DNA of 64,000 nt from Bacteroidaceae bacterium (GCA_017465905.1 JAFTVE010000030.1:1-64000); one strand, 5' to 3'; counted from the stretch's first letter, positions 33,643-44,222 are shown. Notes: generated from the letters alone by a model not told the origin. Numbers and translations: made by a program.

Positions 33643-35415
33643 ATGAAAGATTTTTTAAAGTTTAGCTTGGCCACTATCGTCGGCCTCATTGCCTTCACTA
33701 TTATTGTGACTATCATCAGCATCGTGTCGCTTGTAGGAATTGCCGCCTCGTCGAATACCACAACTACGGTAAGCGAGAACAGCATATTCAAGTTGGAATT
33801 GAAGGGCGAGGTAACTGAGCGCCTGGCAGACAATCCGTTCGAGTCGTTAATGTCAGAAGAGCAGGTTGCACTTGGCCTCGACGATATACTTTCAAGCATA
33901 CAGAAAGCTGCCGACAACGAGTATATAAGAGGTATATACCTGGAGGCTGGAGGCATCATGGCCAATCCTGCCACCACCGAAGAGATTCGCAATGCGCTCC
34001 TACGCTTCAAGCAGACGGGCAAGTTCGTCGTGGCATACGGCGACAACTATACGGAGACGGACTACTATATCTGCAGCGTGGCCGATAAGGTGATCCTTAA
34101 TCCACAAGGTATGGTCGACTGGCACGGCCTGGTATCGCAGACAATATACTTCAAGGACCTGCTTGCCCAAATAGGAGTAGATATGGAAGTTTTCAAGGTT
34201 GGTACCTACAAATCGGCCGTCGAGCCTTACACTTCAATGGAGATGAGCGACGAGAACCGCGAACAAATCACTGCTTACATCACTTCCATCTGGGATAATA
34301 TGGTGGAAGGCGTATCGCTCTCACGCGGCCTCAGTGCCAAGCAACTCAATGAGTACGCCGACCGCTACATCGCATTTGAAGGCGCAGAGGCCAGTCTCGA
34401 GGCTGGTCTTGTCGACACCTTATTATATATGGACGGCACCAAGGCCTACTTGAAGGAAATGATGGAGCTTGAAGAGGACGACCGCTTGGCCATCCTGTCC
34501 ATTGATGAAATGAAGAACCTCGAAAAATTGGTTCCACTTGACAAGAGCGGCAACGTGATTGCCATGTACTATGCCGAAGGACAGATTGTCGACGTAGCCT
34601 CAGTCGGTGCAATGGCTCCAGAGATTGTAGGCGAGAAAGTATGCATTGACTTGCGTAAGCTACGCAACGACGAGACTGTTAAAGCCGTTATCCTCCGTGT
34701 GAACTCACCTGGCGGCAGCGCCTTCGCCTCTGAACAGATTTGGAACGAGGTGGTGAAGCTGAAGGAGAAGAAGCCTGTTATCGTATCTATGGGCGACTAT
34801 GCAGCCTCGGGCGGTTACTACATCTCTTGTGCTGCCGACACCATCATAGCCCAGCCCAACACCATTACCGGTTCAATCGGCATCTTCGGTATGTTCCCCA
34901 ACCCACACAAGCTTATCAATGACAAGTTGAAACTGAACGTGGAGACCGTTAAGACGAACAAGCACGCCGACTTCGGCAGCATGAACCGCCCCTTCAATGC
35001 CGACGAGCGCGCCATCATGCAGCGTTACATCAATCAGGGCTATGCCACCTTCGTTCAGCGCTGCGCCGATGGTCGTAGCATGAGTACTTCAGCCATTGAA
35101 GCTGTGGCTCAGGGACGTGTATGGACAGGCGAAATGGCCAAGGACCTCGGTCTTGTCGATGTGCTGGGCGACATTGAGACAGCCAAGGAGATAGCAGCAC
35201 AAAAAGCCGGCATCGACAGCTATACCCTCCTCACCTATCCCGAGGAGCAGGGTGCTTTTGCCATGTTCCTTGACCAGACCAAAGAGAGCTACATTACGGC
35301 ACGCATGGGTAAGGTTATGGGAGAATTCAAGGAAGAGTTCAACCTCATCTACAACCTCGAGAATATGAACAATCTGCAGGCACGCCTGCCCTATGCCATA
35401 CATTTGATAAATTAA
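33643..35415 (+). CDS. sppA: Signal peptide peptidase SppA, long form, 590 aa
   Basis: The enzyme degrades leftover signal peptides in the inner membrane. An N-terminal transmembrane segment covers about 8-35. The protein is the duplicated (67K-type) form: the first half holds the catalytic Lys in FKVGTYKSAVEPY, the second half the catalytic Ser region VNSPGGSAFASEQIW followed by SMGDYAASGGYYISCAAD. lpxK begins three bases after its stop. Confidence 0.94.
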   Translation: MKDFLKFSLATIVGLIAFTIIVTIISIVSLVGIAASSNTTTTVSENSIFKLELKGEVTERLADNPFESLMSEEQVALGLDDILSSIQKAADNEYIRGIYLEAGGIMANPATTEEIRNALLRFKQTGKFVVAYGDNYTETDYYICSVADKVILNPQGMVDWHGLVSQTIYFKDLLAQIGVDMEVFKVGTYKSAVEPYTSMEMSDENREQITAYITSIWDNMVEGVSLSRGLSAKQLNEYADRYIAFEGAEASLEAGLVDTLLYMDGTKAYLKEMMELEEDDRLAILSIDEMKNLEKLVPLDKSGNVIAMYYAEGQIVDVASVGAMAPEIVGEKVCIDLRKLRNDETVKAVILRVNSPGGSAFASEQIWNEVVKLKEKKPVIVSMGDYAASGGYYISCAADTIIAQPNTITGSIGIFGMFPNPHKLINDKLKLNVETVKTNKHADFGSMNRPFNADERAIMQRYINQGYATFVQRCADGRSMSTSAIEAVAQGRVWTGEMAKDLGLVDVLGDIETAKEIAAQKAGIDSYTLLTYPEEQGAFAMFLDQTKESYITARMGKVMGEFKEEFNLIYNLENMNNLQARLPYAIHLIN

Positions 35416-35418
35416 ATC

Positions 35419-36540
35419 ATGAGCAAAGGCCCCATGCAGAGACATTGGTTACTCTACCCTATCACCCTACTCTACGGCATGGTGGTAGGGCTGAGAAACA
35501 AACTCTTCGACTGGAAAATTCTCAGATCCGAGGAGTTTGACATCCCCATCATCTCTGTGGGCAATCTCACCGTGGGCGGCACGGGCAAAACGCCCCACAC
35601 TGAGTACCTCATCGAGTTGCTAAGCCAGAGTTTTAAGGTTGCGCTACTTAGCCGAGGCTACAAGCGCAAGACCTCGGGCTATCGTCTATCGACAGACAAT
35701 AGTACCTCAAAAGAGATTGGTGACGAGCCGTACCAAATCAAGCAAAAGTACCCATGCATCCACGTAGCAGTGGATGGGAATCGTTGCAGAGGCATACACC
35801 ATCTGTGCGAGGACGACCAGTCTAAAGATGTCGAAGTGGTATTGCTCGATGATGCCTTCCAGCACCGTTATGTAGTGCCTGGCATCAACATCGTGCTGGC
35901 CGACTACAACCGCCCCATCCATGAAGACCGCCTCATGCCCATCGGCATGCTGCGTGAACCCATATCGAGTATCCATCGGGCGCATGTCGTGATAATAACC
36001 AAATGCCCTACTGACATCAAGCCCATAGACTTCCGCATAGTGGCCAAGCATCTTGAGCTACGTCCCTACCAGCGACTCTACTTCACCACATTCGTCTATG
36101 GCGACCTAAGAGCCTTCACCAATAGTGCTATCCACAGATCCCTTGCCACCATCACGCCTGACACCCACATTTTGTTGGTCACCGGCATTGCATCTGCAGC
36201 GCCATTGGTGGAAAAGCTACGCGAACAGACCGAGCACATCACGCACATGGAGTACGGCGATCACCATACCTTCACACGCTCTGAGTTGCAGACCATCGGA
36301 AAAACGTTTGCCGGCATCGAGGCGCCCTCGAAGCTCATCATTACCACGGAGAAGGATGCAGCCCGCCTGTCGGGGTATGAGCTTGACGAAACCATCAAGA
36401 ACAATCTCTACACACTGCCCATCAAGGTCGAATTCCTGCAAGAACAAGAGAAATCATTCAACCAATACATTACCGACTATGTTAGCAAAAATTCAAGAAA
36501 CCGCATCGTTCATCAGAGAACACATGCACACAAGCCCTGA
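35419..36540 (+). CDS. lpxK: Tetraacyldisaccharide 4'-kinase, 373 aa
   Basis: LpxK phosphorylates the lipid A precursor at the 4' position at the inner membrane. The N-terminal membrane-associated helix ([17 protein letters not shown]) is followed by a P-loop [20 protein letters not shown], then [15 protein letters not shown] and [20 protein letters not shown], all family hallmarks. The C-terminal lobe has TTEKDAARL. The next gene begins inside its 3' end (62-base overlap). Confidence 0.95.
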   Translation: MSKGPMQRHWLLYPITLLYGMVVGLRNKLFDWKILRSEEFDIPIISVGNLTVGGTGKTPHTEYLIELLSQSFKVALLSRGYKRKTSGYRLSTDNSTSKEIGDEPYQIKQKYPCIHVAVDGNRCRGIHHLCEDDQSKDVEVVLLDDAFQHRYVVPGINIVLADYNRPIHEDRLMPIGMLREPISSIHRAHVVIITKCPTDIKPIDFRIVAKHLELRPYQRLYFTTFVYGDLRAFTNSAIHRSLATITPDTHILLVTGIASAAPLVEKLREQTEHITHMEYGDHHTFTRSELQTIGKTFAGIEAPSKLIITTEKDAARLSGYELDETIKNNLYTLPIKVEFLQEQEKSFNQYITDYVSKNSRNRIVHQRTHAHKP

Positions 36541-37294
36541 GACAGCCATCATCCTTGGCACAGGACTAGGTAGTCTTGTTAACGAGATAACCGACAAGTA
36601 CGAAATCAAATACGAGAACATCCCCCACTTCCCCGTCTCCACTGTCGAAGGGCATAGTGGCAAGCTTATTTTCGGTAAGCTAGGCGACAAAGACATCATG
36701 GCCATGCAGGGTCGCTTCCACTTCTACGAAGGCTATTCGATGAAGGAGGTAACCTTCCCCGTACGTGTGATGCGCGAACTGGGCATCAAGACTCTCTTCG
36801 TGTCGAACGCTGCCGGTGGCATGAATCCCGACTTCGAGATTGGCGACCTGATGATCATTACCGACCATATCAACCACTTCCCCGAGCATCCGCTGCGTGG
36901 CAGAAATATAGACTACGGCCCCCGCTTCCCGGACATGAGTGAAGCATACAGCCGTAGCCTCATCGCAAAAGCCAAGGAGATTGCAGCCGAGAAGGGCATC
37001 CGCGTGGTAGAGGGTGTATACGTTGGTGTCAGTGGACCCACTTTCGAAACTCCTGCCGAGTACAAGCTTTACCGTATCTTCGGTGGTGATGCCGTAGGTA
37101 TGAGCACCGTCCCCGAGGTCATCGTGGCCAAGCATTGCGGCATTCGCGTCTTCGGCATGTCAGTTATTACAGACCTTGGTGTAGAAGGCAAGATTGTTGA
37201 GGTCACCCACGAGGAGGTGCAGGCTGCAGCCGACAAGGCACAGCCCTTCATGACGGAGATAATGCGTGAGTTGATAAACAGAGCTGAATCATAG
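36479..37294 (+). CDS. Purine-nucleoside phosphorylase, trimeric type, 271 aa
   Basis: The enzyme splits purine nucleosides with phosphate in salvage. Motifs include [89 protein letters not shown] and the purine-site region [11 protein letters not shown] set the start at 36479 ([12 protein letters not shown]), matching the family N-terminus; the frame stays open upstream inside lpxK, but that part is not homologous. The length is typical. Confidence 0.93.
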   Translation: MLAKIQETASFIREHMHTSPETAIILGTGLGSLVNEITDKYEIKYENIPHFPVSTVEGHSGKLIFGKLGDKDIMAMQGRFHFYEGYSMKEVTFPVRVMRELGIKTLFVSNAAGGMNPDFEIGDLMIITDHINHFPEHPLRGRNIDYGPRFPDMSEAYSRSLIAKAKEIAAEKGIRVVEGVYVGVSGPTFETPAEYKLYRIFGGDAVGMSTVPEVIVAKHCGIRVFGMSVITDLGVEGKIVEVTHEEVQAAADKAQPFMTEIMRELINRAES

Positions 37295-37296
37295 AA

Positions 37297-37432
37297 TTTA
37301 CAATTTGACCATTTACAATTTACCATTGATTTACCATTTAGCTATTTTGCAAATTCATCTACCGCAATAGCGAAATTGATAAATCATCAAATTGCACATA
37401 AATTGTAAATAGGAAATTGCTAAATAGTAAAA
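37297..37432. repeat. Bracketed ATTTACA-type repeat element, copy 2
   Basis: The left arm has units such as ATTTACA and ATTTGAC. The right arm has the inverse CATAAATTGTAAATAGG. It is related to 14818-14960 and fills the gap between the phosphorylase and thiL genes. Confidence 0.75.
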
Positions 37433-37442
37433 AAACACACCT

Positions 37443-38483
37443 ATGGACACTGAAAAAAAGACCCCCATCTCCACCCTCGGCGAGTTCGGCCTCATCCGCC
37501 ACCTCACCGAGGAAGTCAAGCTGGAGAATACCTCTTCCAAATATGGTGTAGGCGATGACTGCGCCGTTTTGGAATACCCCGACAAGCAGGTGCTTGTCAC
37601 CACCGACCTCCTCATGGAAGGCGTACACTTCGACCTCGTCTACGTACCACTTAAGCATCTGGGCTATAAGGCAGTGATGGTAAACCTCTCGGACATCTAC
37701 GCCATGAACGGCACTCCCCGCCAGATTACTGTGTCGCTGGCTATCAGCAAACGCTTCAGCGTGGAGGACATGGAAGAGCTGTATGCCGGTATGCGTCTGG
37801 CCTGCGGAACCCACCATGTAGACATCGTAGGTGGCGACACCACCTCTTCGCTCACGGGCCTGGCAATCAGCATTACAGCTATCGGCGATGCACCGAAGGA
37901 GAAGATTGTATATCGTAACGGTGCACACGAGACCGATCTCATCTGCGTATCGGGCAACCTCGGTGCTGCCTACATGGGTTTGCAGTTGCTGGAGAGAGAG
38001 AAGAGCGTATTCATGGGTGAGAGCAACGTACAGCCCGACTTTGCCGGCAAGGAGTACCTGCTCGAACGCCAGCTCAAGCCCGAAGCACGCGGCGACATCA
38101 TCAGCGCCCTAACCGAGGCTGGCATACAGCCCACAGCCATGATGGATATTTCCGACGGACTCTCCTCAGAGCTGATGCACATCTGCAAGCAGAGCGGTAC
38201 CGGCTGCCGTGTCTACGAAGAGCACATCCCGCTCGACTACCAGACAGCCGTGATGGCCGAGGAACTGAACATGAACGTTACCACCTGTGCCCTCAACGGC
38301 GGCGAGGACTACGAACTACTGTTTACCGTACCCCTTGCCGACTACGACAAGGTAAGCAAGCTGAAAGACGTACGCCTCATCGGGCACATCACGAAACCCG
38401 AACTAGGCTGTATGCTCATCACACGCGATGGCGGCGAAATGGAGCTAAAAGCACAAGGTTGGCAGGCGCTGACTGAGGAATAA
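37443..38483 (+). CDS. thiL: Thiamine-monophosphate kinase, 346 aa
   Basis: ThiL makes thiamine diphosphate, the cofactor also needed by the oxalyl-CoA decarboxylase encoded about 1 kb away. Motifs are GEFGLIRHLTEE, GVGDDCAVLEYPDKQVLVTT with DLLMEGVHFDL, VNLSDIYAMNG, VGGDTTSSLTGLAISITAIG and MDISDGLSSELMHI, then NGGEDYELLFTVP. The length is normal. No TPP riboswitch is visible upstream; the gap is filled by a repeat element. Confidence 0.95.
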   Translation: MDTEKKTPISTLGEFGLIRHLTEEVKLENTSSKYGVGDDCAVLEYPDKQVLVTTDLLMEGVHFDLVYVPLKHLGYKAVMVNLSDIYAMNGTPRQITVSLAISKRFSVEDMEELYAGMRLACGTHHVDIVGGDTTSSLTGLAISITAIGDAPKEKIVYRNGAHETDLICVSGNLGAAYMGLQLLEREKSVFMGESNVQPDFAGKEYLLERQLKPEARGDIISALTEAGIQPTAMMDISDGLSSELMHICKQSGTGCRVYEEHIPLDYQTAVMAEELNMNVTTCALNGGEDYELLFTVPLADYDKVSKLKDVRLIGHITKPELGCMLITRDGGEMELKAQGWQALTEE

Positions 38484-38544
38484 AAGACTGTTCCCGAGCA
38501 CAAAGCTAAATATAGAGTTATACTATACTCATAAATAAAACAAG

Positions 38545-38574
38545 AGGGTGCTGCAACACATCACGCAGCACCCT
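38545..38574. terminator. Bidirectional terminator between thiL and the AEC gene
   Basis: AGGGTGCTGC and GCAGCACCCT form a perfect 10-bp stem between converging genes. Confidence 0.8.
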
Positions 38575-38592
38575 TTCATATATCATCACAAG

Positions 38593-39546
38593 TTATGCCA
38601 CCATGCGGGTAATCCAGATCCACAGGGGTGCAGTGAGCACGAACATGAAGATGCTGAAGGCGAGCGTGGAGGTTCCTGTGCGCACGTACTGTTGGTAGCG
38701 GCTGCCGATGATGATGCCCGAGAAAGCAGGGGGCAGGGCACCGGCAAGTACCATCATCTGTAGCTTCATGGGTTCCATCTTGAAGATGAGCCCGATGATG
38801 AGCAGCACGGCGGGCATCAAGAGGAGCTTGAAGCTGGTATTGTAGAGCACCTCTTTGTCTAATTGGAATTTCATTCCTGAGAGGGTCAGACCCGCTGCAA
38901 AGACGGCTACACCGGAATTTGCTTTAGCGATAAGCTCGAAGTTGGGCTCAAGGATTGGAGGAAACTTTATCCCCAGTAGTACCAGGATTACGGCGAGGAT
39001 GGGTGCCCAACACACTGGAGCTTTTAGGGCATCCAGCACAGGATTGCTCCTTTTACCTCCGCCTGCATCCTTGGAGCCATCGTTCTTTCCCGCATTGAGC
39101 AATGCCATGCCAATGGGGATGCTGATGGCATTGACAACGATGGAGACGATGGCTATCACTAGCCCAGTGGAAGCAGTATTGCCATAGATGGGGCCGAGTA
39201 CGGCAAAGCCGAGGAAACCGATGGTGGGCGAGCCAGTGATGAGGGCACTCACCGCTGCCTCACTTTTGCTGTGCTTGAAAATCTTGTAGGTAGAAAAGTA
39301 GGAAAAAAGGAACAATCCAACTAATACGACCAAACTAATGACGAGCAATTTGCCATCATCAAACAACATTGAACGATCGGCCTTGACGATGGATACAAAC
39401 AAAGCCGCCGGTAAGGCATAGGTAAGTACAAGTTTGTTAAAAATCTGTGCATTGCTTGATGAGAACACACCACGCTTACCTGCCATATAGCCCAACGCCA
39501 TGATGACGAAAATGGGGAGAATGTCTTTGATAAGGATGTCGAGCAT
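38593..39546 (-). CDS. AEC-family (auxin efflux carrier-like) transporter, 317 aa
   Basis: Ten hydrophobic segments are apparent, with the pattern of five plus five typical for the AEC superfamily. The N-terminus [20 protein letters not shown] and the segment [20 protein letters not shown] are characteristic. Members carry malate, other dicarboxylates or similar anions. It is the last gene of a minus-strand set with oxc and frc, so oxalate or formate (in exchange) is a reasonable substrate guess. The stop is close to a bidirectional terminator. Confidence 0.85.
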   Translation of the reverse strand: MLDILIKDILPIFVIMALGYMAGKRGVFSSSNAQIFNKLVLTYALPAALFVSIVKADRSMLFDDGKLLVISLVVLVGLFLFSYFSTYKIFKHSKSEAAVSALITGSPTIGFLGFAVLGPIYGNTASTGLVIAIVSIVVNAISIPIGMALLNAGKNDGSKDAGGGKRSNPVLDALKAPVCWAPILAVILVLLGIKFPPILEPNFELIAKANSGVAVFAAGLTLSGMKFQLDKEVLYNTSFKLLLMPAVLLIIGLIFKMEPMKLQMMVLAGALPPAFSGIIIGSRYQQYVRTGTSTLAFSIFMFVLTAPLWIWITRMVA

Positions 39547-39597
39547 AATCTTTCCTTTCTTTGGTTTGTCAGAGAACTCCGACTAATGGTTAAACAA

Positions 39598-41313
39598 TCA
39601 CTTCTGCGGGGCCACCGTCTTTGGATTCAGATTCCCAATATGTCCGCTCTCGGTACCCACAGCAGGGTCAATGACGCAGTTGATGAGGGCAGGACGATGT
39701 GAGGTGAGGGCGGCGGTGAGTGCCGTGCGCAGTTCGTCGGGTGTGGTAGCATTGTAGGCAGTGCCACCGAAAGCCTCTATCAACTTGTCGTAGCGGGCAT
39801 TGGGGGTGAGCGACGTGGGCGACGGATCGGCACCGCCTCCGAGGTTGGGGTCGTTGCCACGGTATATGCCGCCATTGTTGAACACCACCACGGTGACGGG
39901 CAGTCGGTAGCGGCAGATGGTCTCAATCTCCATGCCGCTGAAGCCGAAGGCGCTGTCGCCCTCGATAGCCACGACCTGACGACCACTGGTGACGGCTGCC
40001 GCTATGGCATAACCCATGCCGATACCCATGACGCCCCATGTGCCGCAGTCGAGGCGCAGGCGCGGACGGTACATATTGATGACGTTGCGCGTGTCGTCGA
40101 GCGTGTTGGCTCCCTCGTTCACTACATAGATGTCCTTATAGCCGTCGAGCACATCGCTCACTGCCTTCAGAGCGTTGAAGTAGTTCATCGGCGAGGTCAG
40201 CGTAGTGAGTTTGGCCTGCATCTTGGCCACGTTGGTCTGCTTCACCGCATCGATGGCATCACGCCATGCCTGTGGGCAGTGGATGTTGAAGTTGTCCATC
40301 TTGGCAATCATCACATCGAGCGACGAAACGATGTCGCCCACCACAGGAGCGGCAATGGAGCGGTTGCTGTCAATCTCTTCCGGCTCGATGTCGAGCTGGA
40401 TAAACTGTGCCGCGGGGTTCCACTTCTTGCCCTTGCCATGGGTGAGCAGCCAGTTGAGGCGTGCGCCCACGAGCATCACCACATCGGCCTGACCGAGCAC
40501 GAGGCTACGGGCCGAGGCGGCACATTGGGGATGGTCGTCGGGCAAGAGTCCCTTGGCCATCGACATGGGCAGGAAGGGGATGCCCGTGCGCTCCACAAAG
40601 GTGCGCAACTCCACTTCGGCCTGTGCGTATGCCGCTCCCTTGCCGATGATGATGAGGGGCTTCTGTGCCGAAGCAAGCAACTTGAGAGCCCGCTTCACCG
40701 AACCTGAGCAGGGATACTGCTTGGGGGCAGGGTCTACAGGGGCAAAGAGCGATGCCTGGGCAGCCTGAGCATCCATCGTTGCGCTGAGCATGGCGGTGGT
40801 GATATCAAGGTACACGCCACCTGGACGGCCCGACACGGCAGTGCGTATGGCACGTGCCACACCTACGGCAATGTCCTCAGGACGGTTGATGCGGTAGGCA
40901 GCCTTGGCAAAGGGCTTGGCCACGTTCATCTGGTCGAGTCCCTCATAGTCGCCCTGCTGCAGGTCGATGATGTTGCGGTCGCTGGATCCGCTAATCTGTA
41001 TCATCGGAAAACCGTTGATAGTGGCAGCAGCCAGTGCCGTGAGGCCGTTGAGGAAGCCTGGAGCCGACACCGTGAGACAGATGCCCGGCTTGCGGGTGAG
41101 ATAGCCGCTGATGGCAGCAGCATTGCCTGCCGACTGCTCGTGGCGGAAGCCGATGTAGCGGACTCCCATCTCCTGAGCGTGGCGGGCGAGGTCGGTGACG
41201 GGGATGCCCACGACACCATAGATTGTGTCTACGCCATTCATCCTCAGGGCATCGACCATGAGGTGCATGCCGTCGGTAAGCGTAGCTTGGGGGTTATTGG
41301 TGATATAGTCCAT
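39598..41313 (-). CDS. oxc: Oxalyl-CoA decarboxylase, 571 aa
   Basis: This thiamine-diphosphate enzyme turns oxalyl-CoA into formyl-CoA and CO2. The N-terminal domain has IYGVVGIPVTDLARHAQEMG and FRHEQSAGNAAAISGYL, with the ThDP-activating Glu at about residue 59. The C-terminal domain carries the ThDP/Mg motif GDSAFGFSGMEIETICRY to VVVFNNGGIYRG. The length is close to the ~568 residues of characterised Oxc proteins. It lies between frc and an AEC carrier on the same strand. Confidence 0.93.
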   Translation of the reverse strand: MDYITNNPQATLTDGMHLMVDALRMNGVDTIYGVVGIPVTDLARHAQEMGVRYIGFRHEQSAGNAAAISGYLTRKPGICLTVSAPGFLNGLTALAAATINGFPMIQISGSSDRNIIDLQQGDYEGLDQMNVAKPFAKAAYRINRPEDIAVGVARAIRTAVSGRPGGVYLDITTAMLSATMDAQAAQASLFAPVDPAPKQYPCSGSVKRALKLLASAQKPLIIIGKGAAYAQAEVELRTFVERTGIPFLPMSMAKGLLPDDHPQCAASARSLVLGQADVVMLVGARLNWLLTHGKGKKWNPAAQFIQLDIEPEEIDSNRSIAAPVVGDIVSSLDVMIAKMDNFNIHCPQAWRDAIDAVKQTNVAKMQAKLTTLTSPMNYFNALKAVSDVLDGYKDIYVVNEGANTLDDTRNVINMYRPRLRLDCGTWGVMGIGMGYAIAAAVTSGRQVVAIEGDSAFGFSGMEIETICRYRLPVTVVVFNNGGIYRGNDPNLGGGADPSPTSLTPNARYDKLIEAFGGTAYNATTPDELRTALTAALTSHRPALINCVIDPAVGTESGHIGNLNPKTVAPQK

Positions 41314-41321
41314 GATTATGC

Positions 41322-41420
41322 AATTCTGAATTTTGAATGCTGAATTCTCGGAGGCTCGGAGGATTCTGAGGAATCAGAGGACTCGGAGTGCTCGGAGGTC
41401 TCGGAGAACTCAGACAATTT
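41322..41420. repeat. 9-bp tandem array in the oxc-frc gap
   Basis: Units of the type TCGGAGGxx (variants TCTGAGG, TCAGAGG, TCGGAGT) begin at 41348, 41356, 41365, 41374, 41383, 41392, 41401 and 41410, almost all 9 bases apart. A few AATTC-type units (AATTCTGAATTTTGAATG) precede it at 41330. The array is in the transcribed gap between two genes that should work in fixed ratio. Confidence 0.75.
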
Positions 41421-41428
41421 TTGAAAAA

Positions 41429-42706
41429 CTATGCGGTCTTGCAGACGACTTGTTTCTTGCGCAATGCTGCAATCTCGTCGGCCGTGTAGCCAATCTCGCG
41501 GAGCACCTCGTCGGTGTGTTCACCCAATGCGGGAGCGGGCTTCACCTCGGGAGTATAGCTTGAGAACTTGGGCGGACAGCCGATGGTGAGGAACTTGCCA
41601 CGACCGGGCTGGTCTACCTCGACGATGGTACCGCACTTGCGCAGCGACTCGTCCTCGGCAATCTCCTTCATCGTGAGCACAGGTCCGCAGGGAACGCCAG
41701 CCTTGCCCAGGGTCTCCACGATTTCCATTTTCTCGCGAGTGATGGTATAGGCCTCCACGGCGGCGTAGATCTCCTCCTTAATCTTGTTGCGGGCCGCAGG
41801 CGTATTGTACTTGGGATCGTTGGCCCATTCGGGGTGTCCGATGGCAGTGGCAGCAGCGGCAAAGGGCTTCGCCTCGTTCTGCAACACGATATAGACGAAG
41901 GCACCGGGGTCGGTCTCCCAGCCCTTGCAACGGTAACACCATCCCATCACCTGACCACCTTCGACATTACCGCCACGAGGCACGGTGTCGCCAAACTTCT
42001 CGTTCGGGTATTGCGGGAAGTGCTCCAGCACACCGGTATGTTCGAGGATAAGCTGGTCGCGCAGTTTCACACGGCAGAGGTTGATGACAGCGTCCTGCAT
42101 CGACTGCTCCACGAAGCATCCTTCGCCCGTCTTCTCGCGCTGCATCAGTGCAGCCAGCAGACCGATGAGCAGGTGCATACCCGTATTGCTGTCGCCCAAG
42201 GCGGCACCCGACTGCGTAGGCATATTGTAGTCGCCCTTCCACCAACCTGTAGTGGCAGCGGCACCACCGGCACACTGTGCTACCGGCTCGAAGGCCTTGA
42301 CGGAGGCGAAGGGTGAGTCGTCGTTGAATCCTTTGATGGTGCCGTAGATGACACGCGGATTGATCTTATGTACCTCCTCCCACGAGAAGCCCAGTTTGGC
42401 TACGGCTCCAGGATGGAGGTTCTCCACAAAGATGTCGGCCGTCTTGAGCAGGCGCGTGAGTACCTCCTTGCCCTCGGGCGACTTCATATCCAGCTCGATG
42501 GAGCGCTTGTTGCAGTTGAGCTGCAAGTAGTAGAGGCTATCCATGCCCGGATAGTCGAGAAGCTCGGTACGTGTAGGGTCACCGAGCCCCACTCGCTCAA
42601 TCTTGATGACGTCGGCGCCAAGCCACGCCAACATCTGTGTACACGAAGGACCCGACTGTACTTGGGTCCAGTCAATGACTTTAATACCTTGCAATGGTGC
42701 TGTCAT
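41429..42706 (-). CDS. frc: Formyl-CoA:oxalate CoA-transferase, 425 aa
   Basis: This family III CoA-transferase moves CoA from formyl-CoA to oxalate. The N-terminus [20 protein letters not shown] and the segment [20 protein letters not shown] contain the catalytic Asp at about residue 172 by comparison with known Frc enzymes. [15 protein letters not shown] and [20 protein letters not shown] are also family-like. The length fits Frc (about 416-428). Together with oxc it closes a catalytic cycle releasing formate and CO2. Confidence 0.93.
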   Translation of the reverse strand: MTAPLQGIKVIDWTQVQSGPSCTQMLAWLGADVIKIERVGLGDPTRTELLDYPGMDSLYYLQLNCNKRSIELDMKSPEGKEVLTRLLKTADIFVENLHPGAVAKLGFSWEEVHKINPRVIYGTIKGFNDDSPFASVKAFEPVAQCAGGAAATTGWWKGDYNMPTQSGAALGDSNTGMHLLIGLLAALMQREKTGEGCFVEQSMQDAVINLCRVKLRDQLILEHTGVLEHFPQYPNEKFGDTVPRGGNVEGGQVMGWCYRCKGWETDPGAFVYIVLQNEAKPFAAAATAIGHPEWANDPKYNTPAARNKIKEEIYAAVEAYTITREKMEIVETLGKAGVPCGPVLTMKEIAEDESLRKCGTIVEVDQPGRGKFLTIGCPPKFSSYTPEVKPAPALGEHTDEVLREIGYTADEIAALRKKQVVCKTA

Positions 42707-42817
42707 ACGATTATCTCCTATTATTGATTAAGGGTTGAACATTGATTTGTCATACAGCCTCAACAACAATATTCGCTCGGTGTGGTTCAGCATGCCAACG
42801 TTTTTTATTATCTTTAT

Positions 42818-42900
42818 GGTAAACCAAGAAGATACTTGCACTCGCTGTGAGAAATATTCAAGCGAGCTTGATATTTCTCGCTCGTTTATTCGTATCTTTG
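42818..42900 (+). promoter_or_regulatory. Hairpin repeat with promoter upstream of argH
   Basis: AAGAAGATACTTGCACTCGC near 42820 is shared with the segment upstream of the LamG gene at about 20474. GAGAAATATTCAAGC and GCTTGATATTTCTC form a strong stem, and AGATAC is inverted as GTATCT. TATCTTTG at 42893-42900 is a -7 element, so the argH transcript would begin just after this hairpin. Confidence 0.65.
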
Positions 42901-42929
42901 CACCCACTAACAAATAAAACGACAACACT

Positions 42930-44222
42930 ATGAAACTTTGGGACAAGGGCTACGAACCCGACAAAATGATAGAGACCTTCACCGTAGGTAATGACCGCGA
43001 ACTTGACCTCCGCCTGGCACGCTACGATGTGGAAGGTTCCATGGCACACATCCGCATGCTTGAAAGCATCGGACTAATCGAGAAGGAAGAGCTCCCCACC
43101 CTACTTGCCGGACTGGAGGAGATACGCCAAGAGATCCTTGACGGCAAGTTCACCATCGATGAGGGCATAGAGGACGTGCACTCACAGGTGGAGCTGCTGC
43201 TCACCCAGCGTCTCGGCGATGTGGGCAAGAAGATACACTCGGGGCGCTCACGCAACGACCAGGTATTGGTGGACCTGAAGCTCTATTTCCGCGACGAGAT
43301 CAAGAACATTGCCCATGAGACGGTACACCTGTTTGACCGCCTGCAAGCACTCAGCGAGCAGTACCGCGAGGTATTGATGCCGGGATATACCCACCTCCAG
43401 ATAGCCATGCCCTCATCCTTCGGCCTGTGGTTCGGGGCCTATGCCGAGACACTTGTCGACGACCTGCAGCTCGTGGCAGCAGCCTACCGCGTGGCCAACC
43501 AGAATCCCCTGGGTTCGGCAGCCGGTTATGGCTCGTCGTTTCCTCTGAACCGCACGATGACCACCGAGCTGCTGCATTTCGAGACCATGCACTACAACGT
43601 CGTCGCAGCCCAGATGAGCCGCGGCAAGACAGAGCGTGCCACAGCCTACGCCATCGGAGCCGTGGCATCCACATTAGGGCGCTTTGCCATGGACGTATGC
43701 CTCTTCATCAACCAGAACTTCGGGTTCATCAGTTTCCCCGACGAGTACACCACCGGCAGCAGCATCATGCCGCATAAGAAGAATCCCGACGTGTTTGAGA
43801 TCATGCGTGCCAAATGCAACCGCCTACAGAGCGTGGCTGGCGAGGTGGCCCTGATGACTACCAACCTCCCTGTAGGGTACCAGCGCGACTTCCAGTTGCT
43901 CAAGGACGTCATGTTCCCCGCAATCGAGGAGCTCAAGGCGTGCCTCACCATGTGCGACATGATGCTACAGCACATCCGCATCAACGACAACATCCTGAGC
44001 GACCCCAAGTATGACTACCTCTTCACCGTCGAGGACGTCAACCGCCTCGCACTCTCCGGCATACCCTTCCGCGAAGCCTACCGCCAGATAGGCATGCAGG
44101 TGCAGAACCATACGTATAGCCCCACCCGCGAGGTACACCACACACACGAGGGCAGTATCGGCAACCTCTGCAACGACCGCATACGTGAGAAGCTCGCTCG
44201 CGTCATGAAAGAATTTGAGTAA
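42930..44222 (+). CDS. argH: Argininosuccinate lyase, 430 aa
   Basis: ArgH splits argininosuccinate into arginine and fumarate. The N-terminus MKLWDKGYEPDKMIETFTVG is typical of the Bacteroidales form, followed by HSGRSRNDQVLVDLKLYFRD, GYTHLQIAMPSSFGLWF and the superfamily signature TGSSIMPHKKNPDVFEIMRA with the catalytic Ser loop. The length is slightly short of the ~450 typical for other phyla. It stands alone; no other arginine genes are in the window. Confidence 0.95.
   Translation: MKLWDKGYEPDKMIETFTVGNDRELDLRLARYDVEGSMAHIRMLESIGLIEKEELPTLLAGLEEIRQEILDGKFTIDEGIEDVHSQVELLLTQRLGDVGKKIHSGRSRNDQVLVDLKLYFRDEIKNIAHETVHLFDRLQALSEQYREVLMPGYTHLQIAMPSSFGLWFGAYAETLVDDLQLVAAAYRVANQNPLGSAAGYGSSFPLNRTMTTELLHFETMHYNVVAAQMSRGKTERATAYAIGAVASTLGRFAMDVCLFINQNFGFISFPDEYTTGSSIMPHKKNPDVFEIMRAKCNRLQSVAGEVALMTTNLPVGYQRDFQLLKDVMFPAIEELKACLTMCDMMLQHIRINDNILSDPKYDYLFTVEDVNRLALSGIPFREAYRQIGMQVQNHTYSPTREVHHTHEGSIGNLCNDRIREKLARVMKEFE

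Noticed and set aside
36125..36478. N-terminal extension of purine-nucleoside phosphorylase
   Set aside because: The frame is open through lpxK but does not resemble phosphorylases; the family N-terminus begins at 36479.
37297..37442. TPP riboswitch before thiL
   Set aside because: No THI-box sequence is seen; the gap is a repeat element shared with 14818-14960.
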